Below, one piece after another: positions 1 to 7,985 of a stretch of 51,182 nt of DNA. Source of the stretch: DASVAL01 sp035649575 (GTDB taxonomy: Bacteria > Planctomycetota > UBA1135 > UBA2386). Under the pieces are notes generated by a model. It had not been told where the DNA came from. It searched no databases and worked only from the letters and a program-made list of their open reading frames with translations. How positions within the stretch are numbered: the first letter of the stretch is position 1; each line of letters opens with the position of its first letter. Where the stretch lies: the NCBI GenBank assembly GCA_035649575.1, contig DASRJH010000144.1, positions 1 to 51,182 of the forward strand, read 5' to 3'. Made by a program: the position numbers and the translations under genes.

Positions 1-2614
1 AGAGCAGCTTCTCCTCGCTCGGAATCGACTGCAGCAACACGGTCCGCGCGCCGTCGAGCGAGGGTTGCTGGTTGACGCGAAGCTCGAGCGTGCGGCCGGC
101 TTTGCCGCGGAGCCACTTGTACGGACTCACGTCGGGCTGCAGTTCTTCGCCGTCGATCGCGAGCAGGTAGTCGCCGGTTTTCAGGTCGACGCCGACCGCG
201 GTCGCGGGCGAGCGATACATCTCGTCGTCGTTCTCGCCGCGCAGCACCGAAGCGATGCGGTAACGGCTCGCGGCGGCGTCGAAAGCGAGACGCAGACCCG
301 GCAGCGCCGCAGAGGGGCGTGGTGGCGCGCCCGTGTCGCCGCCCGCGATGTAGGCGTGCCCCACGTTCAGCTCGGCGATCATCTCGCCGAGCACGTAGTT
401 GAGGTCGCTGCGGTGGCGCACGTGCGCGACCAGCGGCGCATACTGTTCGCGCAGCGCTTCCCAGTCGTAGCCGTGCATGTTCGCGACGTAGAAGAAGTCG
501 CGGTAGCGGCGCCACACCTCGTTGAATATCTGCGGGAACTCCTCGGCCGGGACCTTGGGCACGGGCAGCCCGCGCAGATCGAGCGTCTTCTGGCCGTCCT
601 TGCCCTTCAGCGTCGCTTCGGCGACCGCCCAGGTGCTGCCGGTGCGGATCAGCACGTGCGTGCCGTCGGGTGACAGCGCGTAGCCCGACACGCCGCTGGC
701 GAGCTGTTCGCTCTTGCGCTCCTTCTGCGAGAAGAAGTGCAGCGTCGCCGGCTGGTCGCTGTCGCGGCCGTAGTAGGCGCCGCCGCGGCGCAGGTAGAGC
801 AGCCCGTCGCCGGCGGCGTCGAGACCCGCGTAGTTGTCGAGCGGCACGGGCACCGGTTCGACGCGGTCGGCGAGCCCGTCGAAGTCGATCGCGATCGGCT
901 GTTCGAACCCCGGCGCCGGCTCGTCCTTCTTCGGCGGTGCGGTGGCTTCGTCGGTGCGCACGGGCAACCACGCGGGCAGATCCTTGCGCAGCGCGAGCGC
1001 GTAGATGCCGTAACAGCGGTCGACCTGGAAGTCGAACTCGTAGTCGGTCGGCAGGCGCGGCTGGAAGCCACGCAGCCCGAGGAAGAACAGCCGTTCGCCG
1101 CGCGCGTCGAACGAGGGCCCGGCGTCGTTGGACAGCGGCCGCGACACGCAGTGCAGCGTCTGGTCCGCGAGCGAGTAGATGTGCAGCGCGCGCAGCTCCG
1201 TGCTGCCTGTCATCGAGAACGCGATGTGGCCCGAACACGGCGACCAGACGTGGTCGCGAAGCTGGCCGCGCGGTTCGTCCGCGACGACGGTCAGCTCGCC
1301 AGTCGCGACGTTGCAGAGCCGCAGCACGCCTTCCTTGTCGGAGAACGCGATCCACTTGGCGTCGGGTGACCACGAGGGCTCGTAGATCATCGCCTGCAGT
1401 CCCTTCGTGAGCTGGCGCGGTGCGGTCTCGCCGCGGTGGTCGACGAGCCAGATCTGTTCTTCGCCGCTGCGGTCGCTGACGAACGCGATCGAAGCACCGT
1501 CGGGCGAGTAGACCGCGTGTTTGTCGTGTGCACCCGGCGAGTGCGTGAGGTTGCGTACGTCGCCGTGTTCCTTCGGGATCGTGAGCACGTCGCCGCGCGC
1601 GCAGAACACCGCGCGCCGGCCGCCCGGACTCAGCGCGTAGCTCTCGACGAGGCCGCTGCTGTCGACGGTCGTCTCGCGCACGAGCAGGCCTTCTTCGGGC
1701 ACCGTGATCGCGATCGGATGCTCTTCGCGCGTCTTGCAGTCGAACCAGCAGAGCTCGCCGCCCTTCTCGTAGACGATACGTTCGTCCTTTGGCCCGCCCG
1801 AGCTCGGCCACCGCACGTCCCACTTCGTGCTCTGCGTCTCCTGGCGCGGGCTCTTGTCCTGCAGGTCGCAGGACCACAGGTTCAGCGTGCCGGTGCGGTC
1901 GCTCGCGAACCAGATGCGGTTCTGGATCCACATCGGGTCGCGGTCGGTGCGCACGTGGTTCGTGATGTTGTCGGCGACGCCCGTGGCAGGGTCGAACACG
2001 AAGAGATCCGGCGCCCAGCCGCCTTGGTAGCGCTTCCAGGTGCGGAAATCGCGGAACAGCGGTGAGTAGACGAGCCGCTTGCCATCGGGAGCGAACTCGC
2101 CCGCGCCCGCGACGGGCATCGGCAGCGGTACCGGCAGCGCCCCGCGCTGCTTTGCCGAACCCGGCAGCGCGACCGTGTAGAGCTGGCATCCGGTCAGGGT
2201 CCATGCGTTCTGCAGGCTGCGGAACAACACCGCGGTGCCGTCGGGCGTCCAGCCGTAGACCTGGTTGTCGTAGCCCCAGCGGTCGGGCAACGGTCCGCGC
2301 GACGGATACCAGGTGAGCTGGCGCGCTTCGCCACCTTCGCTCGACACCACGTAGACCTGTTCGTCGCCGTCCAGCTGCCCCGTGAAGGCGATCGTGCGCC
2401 CGTCGGGCGAGAACTTCGCGAACAACTCGACCCCGCGCGACGACGTGAGTCGCGTCGCAGCGCCCCCGGCCAGCGGTGCGCGCCAGAGATCGCCGCCGTA
2501 GGTGAAAACGACGTGTTCGCCGTGCAGGTCGGGAAACCGCAACAGGCGCGTCTGGGCGGGCAGGAGACCAACGAGCGCAGCCAATGGGAGCAGCCGCCGG
2601 AAGTGTTCTGGCAC
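1..2614 (-). CDS. Tricorn-type protease (PD40 propeller, C1, PDZ), 3' end outside window
   Basis: About 871 residues of a tricorn-like serine peptidase are visible; the C-terminal S41 catalytic domain lies beyond position 1. After a signal peptide (MPEHFRRLLPLAALVGLLPAQ region) come many TolB/PD40 beta-propeller repeats with the motifs 'FSPDGRTIAFTG', 'YSPDGASIAFVSD' and 'WSPDAKWIAFSD'. A tricorn C1 helical domain follows (FNEVWRRYRDFFYVANMHGYDW), containing the NVGHAY segment that carries the family's catalytic-site His. A PDZ domain ends near position 60. Family members trim peptides; a signal peptide implies periplasmic or extracellular action here. The start is uncertain: GTG at 2614 has a purine-rich GAGTGG upstream, while GTG at 2623 directly follows an in-frame TGA. 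It is divergent from the secreted-protein gene at 2840. The fold assignment is confident; activity cannot be judged without the missing domain. Confidence 0.88.
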   Translation of the reverse strand, partial: MPEHFRRLLPLAALVGLLPAQTRLLRFPDLHGEHVVFTYGGDLWRAPLAGGAATRLTSSRGVELFAKFSPDGRTIAFTGQLDGDEQVYVVSSEGGEARQLTWYPSRGPLPDRWGYDNQVYGWTPDGTAVLFRSLQNAWTLTGCQLYTVALPGSAKQRGALPVPLPMPVAGAGEFAPDGKRLVYSPLFRDFRTWKRYQGGWAPDLFVFDPATGVADNITNHVRTDRDPMWIQNRIWFASDRTGTLNLWSCDLQDKSPRQETQSTKWDVRWPSSGGPKDERIVYEKGGELCWFDCKTREEHPIAITVPEEGLLVRETTVDSSGLVESYALSPGGRRAVFCARGDVLTIPKEHGDVRNLTHSPGAHDKHAVYSPDGASIAFVSDRSGEEQIWLVDHRGETAPRQLTKGLQAMIYEPSWSPDAKWIAFSDKEGVLRLCNVATGELTVVADEPRGQLRDHVWSPCSGHIAFSMTGSTELRALHIYSLADQTLHCVSRPLSNDAGPSFDARGERLFFLGLRGFQPRLPTDYEFDFQVDRCYGIYALALRKDLPAWLPVRTDEATAPPKKDEPAPGFEQPIAIDFDGLADRVEPVPVPLDNYAGLDAAGDGLLYLRRGGAYYGRDSDQPATLHFFSQKERKSEQLASGVSGYALSPDGTHVLIRTGSTWAVAEATLKGKDGQKTLDLRGLPVPKVPAEEFPQIFNEVWRRYRDFFYVANMHGYDWEALREQYAPLVAHVRHRSDLNYVLGEMIAELNVGHAYIAGGDTGAPPRPSAALPGLRLAFDAAASRYRIASVLRGENDDEMYRSPATAVGVDLKTGDYLLAIDGEELQPDVSPYKWLRGKAGRTLELRVNQQPSLDGARTVLLQSIPSEEKLL

Positions 2615-2670
2615 GTGCGCCACTCAACGCAAAAGCGAATGCGAGTGCAAGGGCGCGCGGCCGGCCTCGC

Positions 2671-2719
2671 GGCGTCATCGCGACGCCACGCTTGGGTCCA
2701 GGCAGTACGCCGTGGCGTC
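2671..2719. repeat. Inverted repeats in a divergent intergenic region
   Basis: GACGCCACG (2682-2690) and CGTGGCGTC (2711-2719) are a perfect 9-bp inverted repeat with a 20-nt spacer. GGCGTC (2671-2676) can pair instead with GACGCC (2682-2687), so two mutually exclusive hairpins are possible. The site lies between the divergent genes starting at 2614 and 2840. It may be an operator or a structured leader; no promoter is clear enough to decide. Confidence 0.45.
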
Positions 2720-2839
2720 TGTCAGTTGGCTCGCATCGGCTCGCACTTCCCAAGCCCGAGGCCGTCAGATACGCTCCGGGCCCAGCTTCGTCGCGCGGCA
2801 ACGGCCCGCGGCGACCTTCCCGGTTGCCTCGAGAAATCC

Positions 2840-5068
2840 ATGAAACGAATCATCTGCATCGCGGCGGCAACCGCCGCGTCCCTGACGGCTCAGTCCAACG
2901 TCGTGCCCGGCTTGAACGGCCGACTGACGGTCGTCGACAGCCTCACCTACTACGGGCGCCGCGGCGCGGCGCATCCGAACGGTGAGATCGGCATGGCGAT
3001 GCTCAACGAGATGTGCAACCCCGGAACGGTCACGATCCCTTGGCAGGCCGCGATGCAGCCGAACCATCCGAAGTTCGGCTTCGTGATCGTGCGCGTGGTC
3101 GGCGACCGCATCGAGCAGATCAGCGATCGCTCGTACTGCAAGCACGCGTTCACGTCGACGAACTACAGCGGCCCGTGCGGCTCGTGCCAGAATCCCGGAA
3201 CGGGTTCGGTGATGGGCATCAACTGCGCCGACACCTACGGCGCGGGCAACAACGCCGACCGCACCTGGCTCGGGCCGGCACCCGAGATCGACCCGTGGCT
3301 CGGCACCTGGAACCCGATCGGCAGCTACTTCGACATCGGCGATCCGGCGCAGGCCGGCGGTCTCGTCCTGCCGCCCGATGGCGTGCGCAGCCTGAACACA
3401 GCCGGCTTCGACAGCGTCAAGAACCGCGTCACCGTGCAGGAGCAGGACCTGCTGACGCCCGGTGCGGCCTACTTCTACGGCATCCAGCTGATCCACCAGG
3501 GCGAAGCCGTCGCGAACCGCGGCGACAACCTCGCCTCGCGCGGGTTCAACCCGGTCTACGGCGGTGCCACCTGGAGCCTCGGCAACAACGCAGTGGGCCA
3601 GACCCATGGCTCGATCCTGCAGCGCTGGTCCGGCGCGACGATCAACGACGGCCAGAACGGCAACGACGACGGGCGGTTCTTCGTCGCCTCCAAGACGACG
3701 GCGCTCGGCGGCAGCTCGCACCACTACGAGTACGCGGTGCACAACGTCGACAACAACCGCGGTGGCGCGACGTTCCGCGTGCCGATCGATGCCAGCGCCG
3801 TAGCTTCGAACTTCACGTTCGGCGACATCGACAACAATCCGCTCAACGACTGGACTGCCGCACGCGTCGGCAACGAGATCGTCTTCACGGCGCCCGCGAA
3901 CAACTCGCTCGATTGGAACACGATCTACAACTTCGGCTTCGATGCCAACTTCACGCCCGGCATCAGCGGCGTCACGATCGACGAGGCGCGCATCGGTCCG
4001 GGCGCCCTGTTCGTCGTCGTCGCCGCGAAGGCGCCGAGCGCCTCGACGTACGCGCAGGTCACCCCCGTCGGCACCGGCTGCGGCGGCGTCAACTGCCAGA
4101 CGTCGTTCTACGAGTACTTCTCGCCGGCGAGCGCCTTTGACCTCGCCAACTCGTCGTGGACGCTGACCTACAGCGGCGGCACCTACACGCTCGGCCCGGG
4201 CACCGGGGTCTACGCCGCGCCCGCCGGCGCCAACCTGACGATGTCGGACGACACCACGGTCGCGGTGCCGATCCCGTTCGCCGTGCCCTTCCCCGGCGGC
4301 TCGACCAGCACGTTGTGGGTGTGTTCGAACGGATTCGTGTCGCCGGTGAACAACGGCAGCAGCTACACGCCGACGAGCGCCGGCTTCCTGTCCGGCCAGC
4401 GCACCTGGGCTGCGCTCTGGCACGATCTGGTGCCCAGCACCGGGCAGGTCAAGGTCGACACGTTCACGCCATCGGTCGTGCGCATCAGCTACACCAACGT
4501 CCCGAACTTCGGCGCCGCGGGCACGGCGACGTTCCAGTATCAGTTCTTCTCGAACGGCAACGTCAACGTCATCTATGGGGCCGTCGCGGCTGCCGGCAAC
4601 GAGTACCTCGTCGGCTACACGCCCGGCAACGGTGCGGGCGACCCGGGCAGCTGGGACATCTCTGCCGGTCTGCCGGGCGGCTTGCCGCTGTGCTCGGGCG
4701 TCTCGATTCCGAACGTCGCGCTGACGTCCTCGGCGCGTCCGATCGTCGGTACGACGCTGAACCTGCTGACGTCGAACATCCCGAACGGCACGCTGCTCGG
4801 TCTGCAGATCTTCTCGCTGACACAGTTCAACCCCGGCGTCCCGCTCGCGCCTGTCGGCATGCCTGGTTGTGAGCTGTATCTGGGCCTGGATCTGCTCTCG
4901 ACGTTCCCGACTCCGGGCGCGAGCGCGAGTGTGCCATACTCGGTGCCAGGCGACCCGAGCCTCGCGGGCGTGCTGCTGATGACCCAGTCGGCGACGCTGA
5001 CGCCGGGGATCAACCCGTTCGGCTTCGCCACCTCGAACGGCGTGGCATTGCTGCTCGGGATCAACTAG
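2840..5068 (+). CDS. Large secreted protein with Cys-rich segment and NIDO-like domain
   Basis: 742 residues of unknown function. The ATG at 2840 is chosen because a good signal peptide follows (MKRIICIAAATAASLTAQS); the frame is open further upstream but without secretion features. A cysteine-rich stretch at residues 100-135 (GPCGSCQNPG, then INCADTYGAGNN) may form disulfides. Residues ~465-595 resemble a nidogen-like beta domain: 'VCSNGFVS', 'ALWHDLVPSTGQVKV' and 'ATFQYQFFSNGNVNVIYG' match its usual pattern. The last ~120 residues, rich in Gly/Pro/Leu with one conserved-looking Cys (GMPGCELYLGL), look like a C-terminal sorting or packing domain of the kind seen in planctomycete exported proteins; that reading is inference. 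It stands alone and converges on rsmE with a 13-nt gap. Confidence 0.75.
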   Translation: MKRIICIAAATAASLTAQSNVVPGLNGRLTVVDSLTYYGRRGAAHPNGEIGMAMLNEMCNPGTVTIPWQAAMQPNHPKFGFVIVRVVGDRIEQISDRSYCKHAFTSTNYSGPCGSCQNPGTGSVMGINCADTYGAGNNADRTWLGPAPEIDPWLGTWNPIGSYFDIGDPAQAGGLVLPPDGVRSLNTAGFDSVKNRVTVQEQDLLTPGAAYFYGIQLIHQGEAVANRGDNLASRGFNPVYGGATWSLGNNAVGQTHGSILQRWSGATINDGQNGNDDGRFFVASKTTALGGSSHHYEYAVHNVDNNRGGATFRVPIDASAVASNFTFGDIDNNPLNDWTAARVGNEIVFTAPANNSLDWNTIYNFGFDANFTPGISGVTIDEARIGPGALFVVVAAKAPSASTYAQVTPVGTGCGGVNCQTSFYEYFSPASAFDLANSSWTLTYSGGTYTLGPGTGVYAAPAGANLTMSDDTTVAVPIPFAVPFPGGSTSTLWVCSNGFVSPVNNGSSYTPTSAGFLSGQRTWAALWHDLVPSTGQVKVDTFTPSVVRISYTNVPNFGAAGTATFQYQFFSNGNVNVIYGAVAAAGNEYLVGYTPGNGAGDPGSWDISAGLPGGLPLCSGVSIPNVALTSSARPIVGTTLNLLTSNIPNGTLLGLQIFSLTQFNPGVPLAPVGMPGCELYLGLDLLSTFPTPGASASVPYSVPGDPSLAGVLLMTQSATLTPGINPFGFATSNGVALLLGIN

Positions 5069-5081
5069 CCAGCGAAGCCCC

Positions 5082-5765
5082 TCAGCGACCGAGCAGGATC
5101 GCGGCCCCGACCAGGGCCGCGGTTTCTGTACGCAGCGTGTGCCGGCCGAGGGATCGGGGCTCGAAACCCGCGACTCGTGCTGCGGCAGCCTCCTCGTCGG
5201 TGAAGCCGCCTTCGGGTCCGACCAGGAGGAGTACGGGGTCGGTAGTCACGTTGGCCTCGAGCAGGGGTGTTGCGCCCGCGCTGGCCAGGAACCTGCGGCG
5301 GGGCAGGTCACTGCGCAGGAAGTCTGCGAACTCGCAGCCGGCGTGCACTTCGGGCAACCAGTCGCGGTCGCACTGCCCGGCGGCGGCCCGCACGATGCGT
5401 TGCCAGCGCTCGGGCCGTTCCCCCTGTGGGCGGGTCCGCGCGGTCCACAGCGGGCGGAAGGCCGTGATGCCGACCTCGGTGCCGTGCTCGAACAGCCACT
5501 CGGCGCGGGAAAGCCGGGGCGGCGCGAACGCGACCTCGACGCGGGCTGGCCGTGGCCGGCGCACGGCGCGTTCGACCTCGAGATCGACTTCGGTGCGCCC
5601 CACGCGGGCGACCGTGGCCGCTGCCGTGCCGCCCTGGCCGTCCCCGAGCACGATGGGGGTGCCCGTCTGGACGCGCAGCACGCGCCCCAGGTGGTGGGCC
5701 AGGTCGCCCGTGACCGTGGCCGGGCCCGGTGGAGGCAACGACGGCACGAAGTAGCGCTGCGCCAT
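5082..5765 (-). CDS. rsmE: 16S rRNA m3U1498 methyltransferase RsmE
   Basis: 227 residues, a normal length for RsmE, which methylates N3 of U1498 in 16S rRNA using SAM and belongs to the SPOUT (knotted) class. An N-terminal PUA-like part (AQRYFVPSL, then HHLGRVLRVQTGT) precedes the SPOUT domain. The diagnostic SAM-binding motifs are both present: LLLVGPEGGFTDEE and LGRHTLRTETAALVGAAIL close to the C-terminus. The ATG at 5765 gives the canonical MAQRYFVP start; the frame continues upstream but the extension is not family-like. A TACAAC box (5773-5778, minus) lies 7 nt before this ATG, which suggests a very short leader. It is divergent from the FHA gene. The assignment is firm. Confidence 0.95.
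   Translation of the reverse strand: MAQRYFVPSLPPPGPATVTGDLAHHLGRVLRVQTGTPIVLGDGQGGTAAATVARVGRTEVDLEVERAVRRPRPARVEVAFAPPRLSRAEWLFEHGTEVGITAFRPLWTARTRPQGERPERWQRIVRAAAGQCDRDWLPEVHAGCEFADFLRSDLPRRRFLASAGATPLLEANVTTDPVLLLVGPEGGFTDEEAAAARVAGFEPRSLGRHTLRTETAALVGAAILLGR
5100..5128 (+). terminator. Candidate rho-independent terminator of the 2840-5068 gene
   Basis: CGCGGCCC (5100-5107) and GGGCCGCG (5114-5121) form a perfect 8-bp GC-rich stem with a 6-nt loop, followed by the T-rich GTTTCTGT. It lies 32 nt past the stop of the plus-strand gene but inside the 3' coding end of rsmE. The T-run is short and interrupted, so this is tentative. Confidence 0.4.
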
Positions 5766-5976
5766 GGGCGGGGTTGTAGCAACCGCGCGGGGCCAGGCGA
5801 GCGAAGTCGCCATGAACCGCTTGCGGGACCCGCCGAGGCAGGTAGCTTGTAGTGCTCCCGCGCGTGAGACTCGCGCCCTGGCCTCGCGCGCAATGGCCCT
5901 GACCGTCCCGAGGCTGTTCGACAGCCGGGGCCGGTCCGTGTCGATTTCTGGCAAAAGACCTCTCACCGATAGCTGT

Positions 5977-7977
5977 ATGGCCAACTACGTCCTCGAGATC
6001 CTCGATGGGGATCGCGCCGGCGAAGTGCTGCCCGTAACCGAGCGCACGCTGCGAATTGGACGCAAACCTGCCAATGACCTCGTGCTCGCCGACGAGAAGA
6101 CCTCGGGTGTGCATGCGGAGGTGGTGCTCGAAGGCGATCGACACGTGCTGCGCGACCTCGGGTCGACGAACGGCACGTTTCTCGACGGCAAGCGCGTGAC
6201 CGAGATCGTGCTCACGCTCGGCGACGTCGTCACGATCGGTCGCCTGCGCGTGAAGTTCCGCGCCGAGGGGGAGGGTGCGGTCGCCGACGCCGGCGAACTG
6301 ACCGTGCGCCGGCTCGACGCGGCACGCCTGCAGCGACGAAGCGGGTCGGTCGGGCTGCTCGTGGGACTCGTCGTCGTGGGGCTCGGGGCTGCCGGCTGGT
6401 TCTGGTGGCAAGGACGGGAAGTCGCGGCGGAGGACGGCGGCCCGCACAAGCGCCGCCAACCGCTCGTCGTCGAGCACAATCGACTCGCCGAGAAGATCGC
6501 GGATTGCGAGAGCGAGGACGGTTGGATCCTGCGCGCGGCCGGTTCTGGCTTCCAAGCGAGCACGCAGGCCAACACGGGCAGTGGCGCGTTCGAGGCGGTG
6601 CGAGGCGAGGGCGCCGATGCGGCGGACTTCGCGATGCTCGCGTCGAAGGACCCGATCGCGGTGTTCGGCGGCCGCACGATGACGATCCAGGCCCACGCGC
6701 AAGCCGGCCAAGGTGCTTCGATCGCGGTGCGCGCGCACTGCTTCTCGGACAAGGAACAGATCCCGTTCCACTTCCGGACCGGCACGGCCTTCAGTGCGCC
6801 CGAGAGCTGGCAACGGATCGAGGCCGTGGTCGCCATCCCAAGTGGTTGCGACAAGCTGCAGATCGAAGTCGTCGCGGCGTTGCCGGCGTCGGGTGCCTGG
6901 GCCCGCGTCGACGATGTCGCGGTCACGGAAGCGGGACAGGCGGCCGTCCTCGAACACAAACTGGCTGAATCGGGCCAGGCCGCGATCGGCAACGACACGA
7001 ACCTCGCGGTGCGCTCCGTCAACACCGAGAACCTCGCCACGCTGCTGCAGATCCTGCCGGACCACGTGCCCACCGCATTGCAGGGTCTGCAACGCGCAGG
7101 CCTGTGCACGCTGTCCGACCTCGGCGCGAGCGTCGTCTGCAAGCCGACCGAACGCAGCTTCCAGGTCGAGGCCAAGGGCCCGAACGGATCGGACCTCGAA
7201 CGGTTGCTGCTCGTCGTTCCCGCGGCCGCGGCGGCGGCGCTGCTCGTCGCAGCGGGCGACGATGGCTTCCAGTCGGCCGCTGCCGAGACCGAGTTCACGT
7301 GCAGGCGCCTCGTGCTCGGCGACCAGGTGACGCGCGCAATGGTGCAGTTCGAGCAAGCGGTGGCGTGCCGCGGCAGCCTCGGCGGCGGGCTCTACAGCCT
7401 GTCGATGCAGACCTCTCGGTTCGAGCTCGTGCTCGGGTTCAACGCCGAGCGCCTGCAGGCCCAAGAGTTCCTGCGCAAGGCGCGCGCCAGCCAGCAGGCC
7501 GGCAAGCCCGGCGAGGCGCTCGATCACCTGCGCGAACTGTTCCGCACGGTGCCGTTCGATTCCGAGCAGCTCGGCCATGCGCACACGCTGCGCGCCGCAC
7601 TGCTCGCGGGGCAGGCGGAGTCGCTGCGCGGCTTCCAGCAGGACCTCGACGAAGCGTCGTTCTTCATGACGCGCGGCACCTTCGACCGCGTGGCGCGCGG
7701 TGTCGACCAGGTGATCCAGCTGTTCGGCGAGCACAACCTCGAGGATGCCGAGGCCGCGAAGGCCCTGCGCGATCGCGCGCGCGAGAGCCTGCAGCAGATC
7801 GACGCCGCCGACCAGGCCAAGCAGCGCGAGCGCCTCGCCGACGTGGCGAAGGCGTTCCATGCGAGCAAGCAGCAGGGCCTCGCCGACGTGATCCAGAAGT
7901 ACATCGAACGCTACCTGCCGGCCCCTGGCAACGGCTCTGGCGCCGGCAGTTCTGGCCCCGAACCCAAGGGCAAGTAG
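5977..7977 (+). CDS. FHA-domain single-pass membrane protein at head of pseudopilus operon
   Basis: 666 residues. Residues 1-97 are a forkhead-associated domain with the phosphothreonine-binding signature: IGR (27-29), SGVHAE (43-48) and LGSTNGTFLDGKR (61-73). A membrane segment follows at ~124-145 (SVGLLVGLVVVGLGAAGWFW), then ~520 extracytoplasmic residues that include a jelly-roll-like stretch (~165-320) and C-terminal helices with TPR character (AQEFLRKARASQQAGKPGEA). The topology (cytoplasmic FHA, one TM, large outer part) resembles inner-membrane ring proteins of the YscD type. It is followed after 8 nt by the PilM-N fusion, so it probably belongs to the apparatus and could couple it to Ser/Thr kinases. 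ATG 5977 is chosen because the FHA strand begins at once; an upstream in-frame ATG is possible. Role inferred from context. Confidence 0.8.
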   Translation: MANYVLEILDGDRAGEVLPVTERTLRIGRKPANDLVLADEKTSGVHAEVVLEGDRHVLRDLGSTNGTFLDGKRVTEIVLTLGDVVTIGRLRVKFRAEGEGAVADAGELTVRRLDAARLQRRSGSVGLLVGLVVVGLGAAGWFWWQGREVAAEDGGPHKRRQPLVVEHNRLAEKIADCESEDGWILRAAGSGFQASTQANTGSGAFEAVRGEGADAADFAMLASKDPIAVFGGRTMTIQAHAQAGQGASIAVRAHCFSDKEQIPFHFRTGTAFSAPESWQRIEAVVAIPSGCDKLQIEVVAALPASGAWARVDDVAVTEAGQAAVLEHKLAESGQAAIGNDTNLAVRSVNTENLATLLQILPDHVPTALQGLQRAGLCTLSDLGASVVCKPTERSFQVEAKGPNGSDLERLLLVVPAAAAAALLVAAGDDGFQSAAAETEFTCRRLVLGDQVTRAMVQFEQAVACRGSLGGGLYSLSMQTSRFELVLGFNAERLQAQEFLRKARASQQAGKPGEALDHLRELFRTVPFDSEQLGHAHTLRAALLAGQAESLRGFQQDLDEASFFMTRGTFDRVARGVDQVIQLFGEHNLEDAEAAKALRDRARESLQQIDAADQAKQRERLADVAKAFHASKQQGLADVIQKYIERYLPAPGNGSGAGSSGPEPKGK

Positions 7978-7985
7978 GAACACAC

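Noticed and set aside
2513..2839. N-terminal extension of the 2840-5068 protein
   Set aside because: It lies over the tricorn start and lacks secretion features; the signal peptide begins at 2840.
5843..5848. Possible promoter (TTGCGG...TAGCTT, 5821-5848) for the FHA operon
   Set aside because: Both hexamers match only half the consensus, which is expected by chance in this sequence; not listed as a feature.
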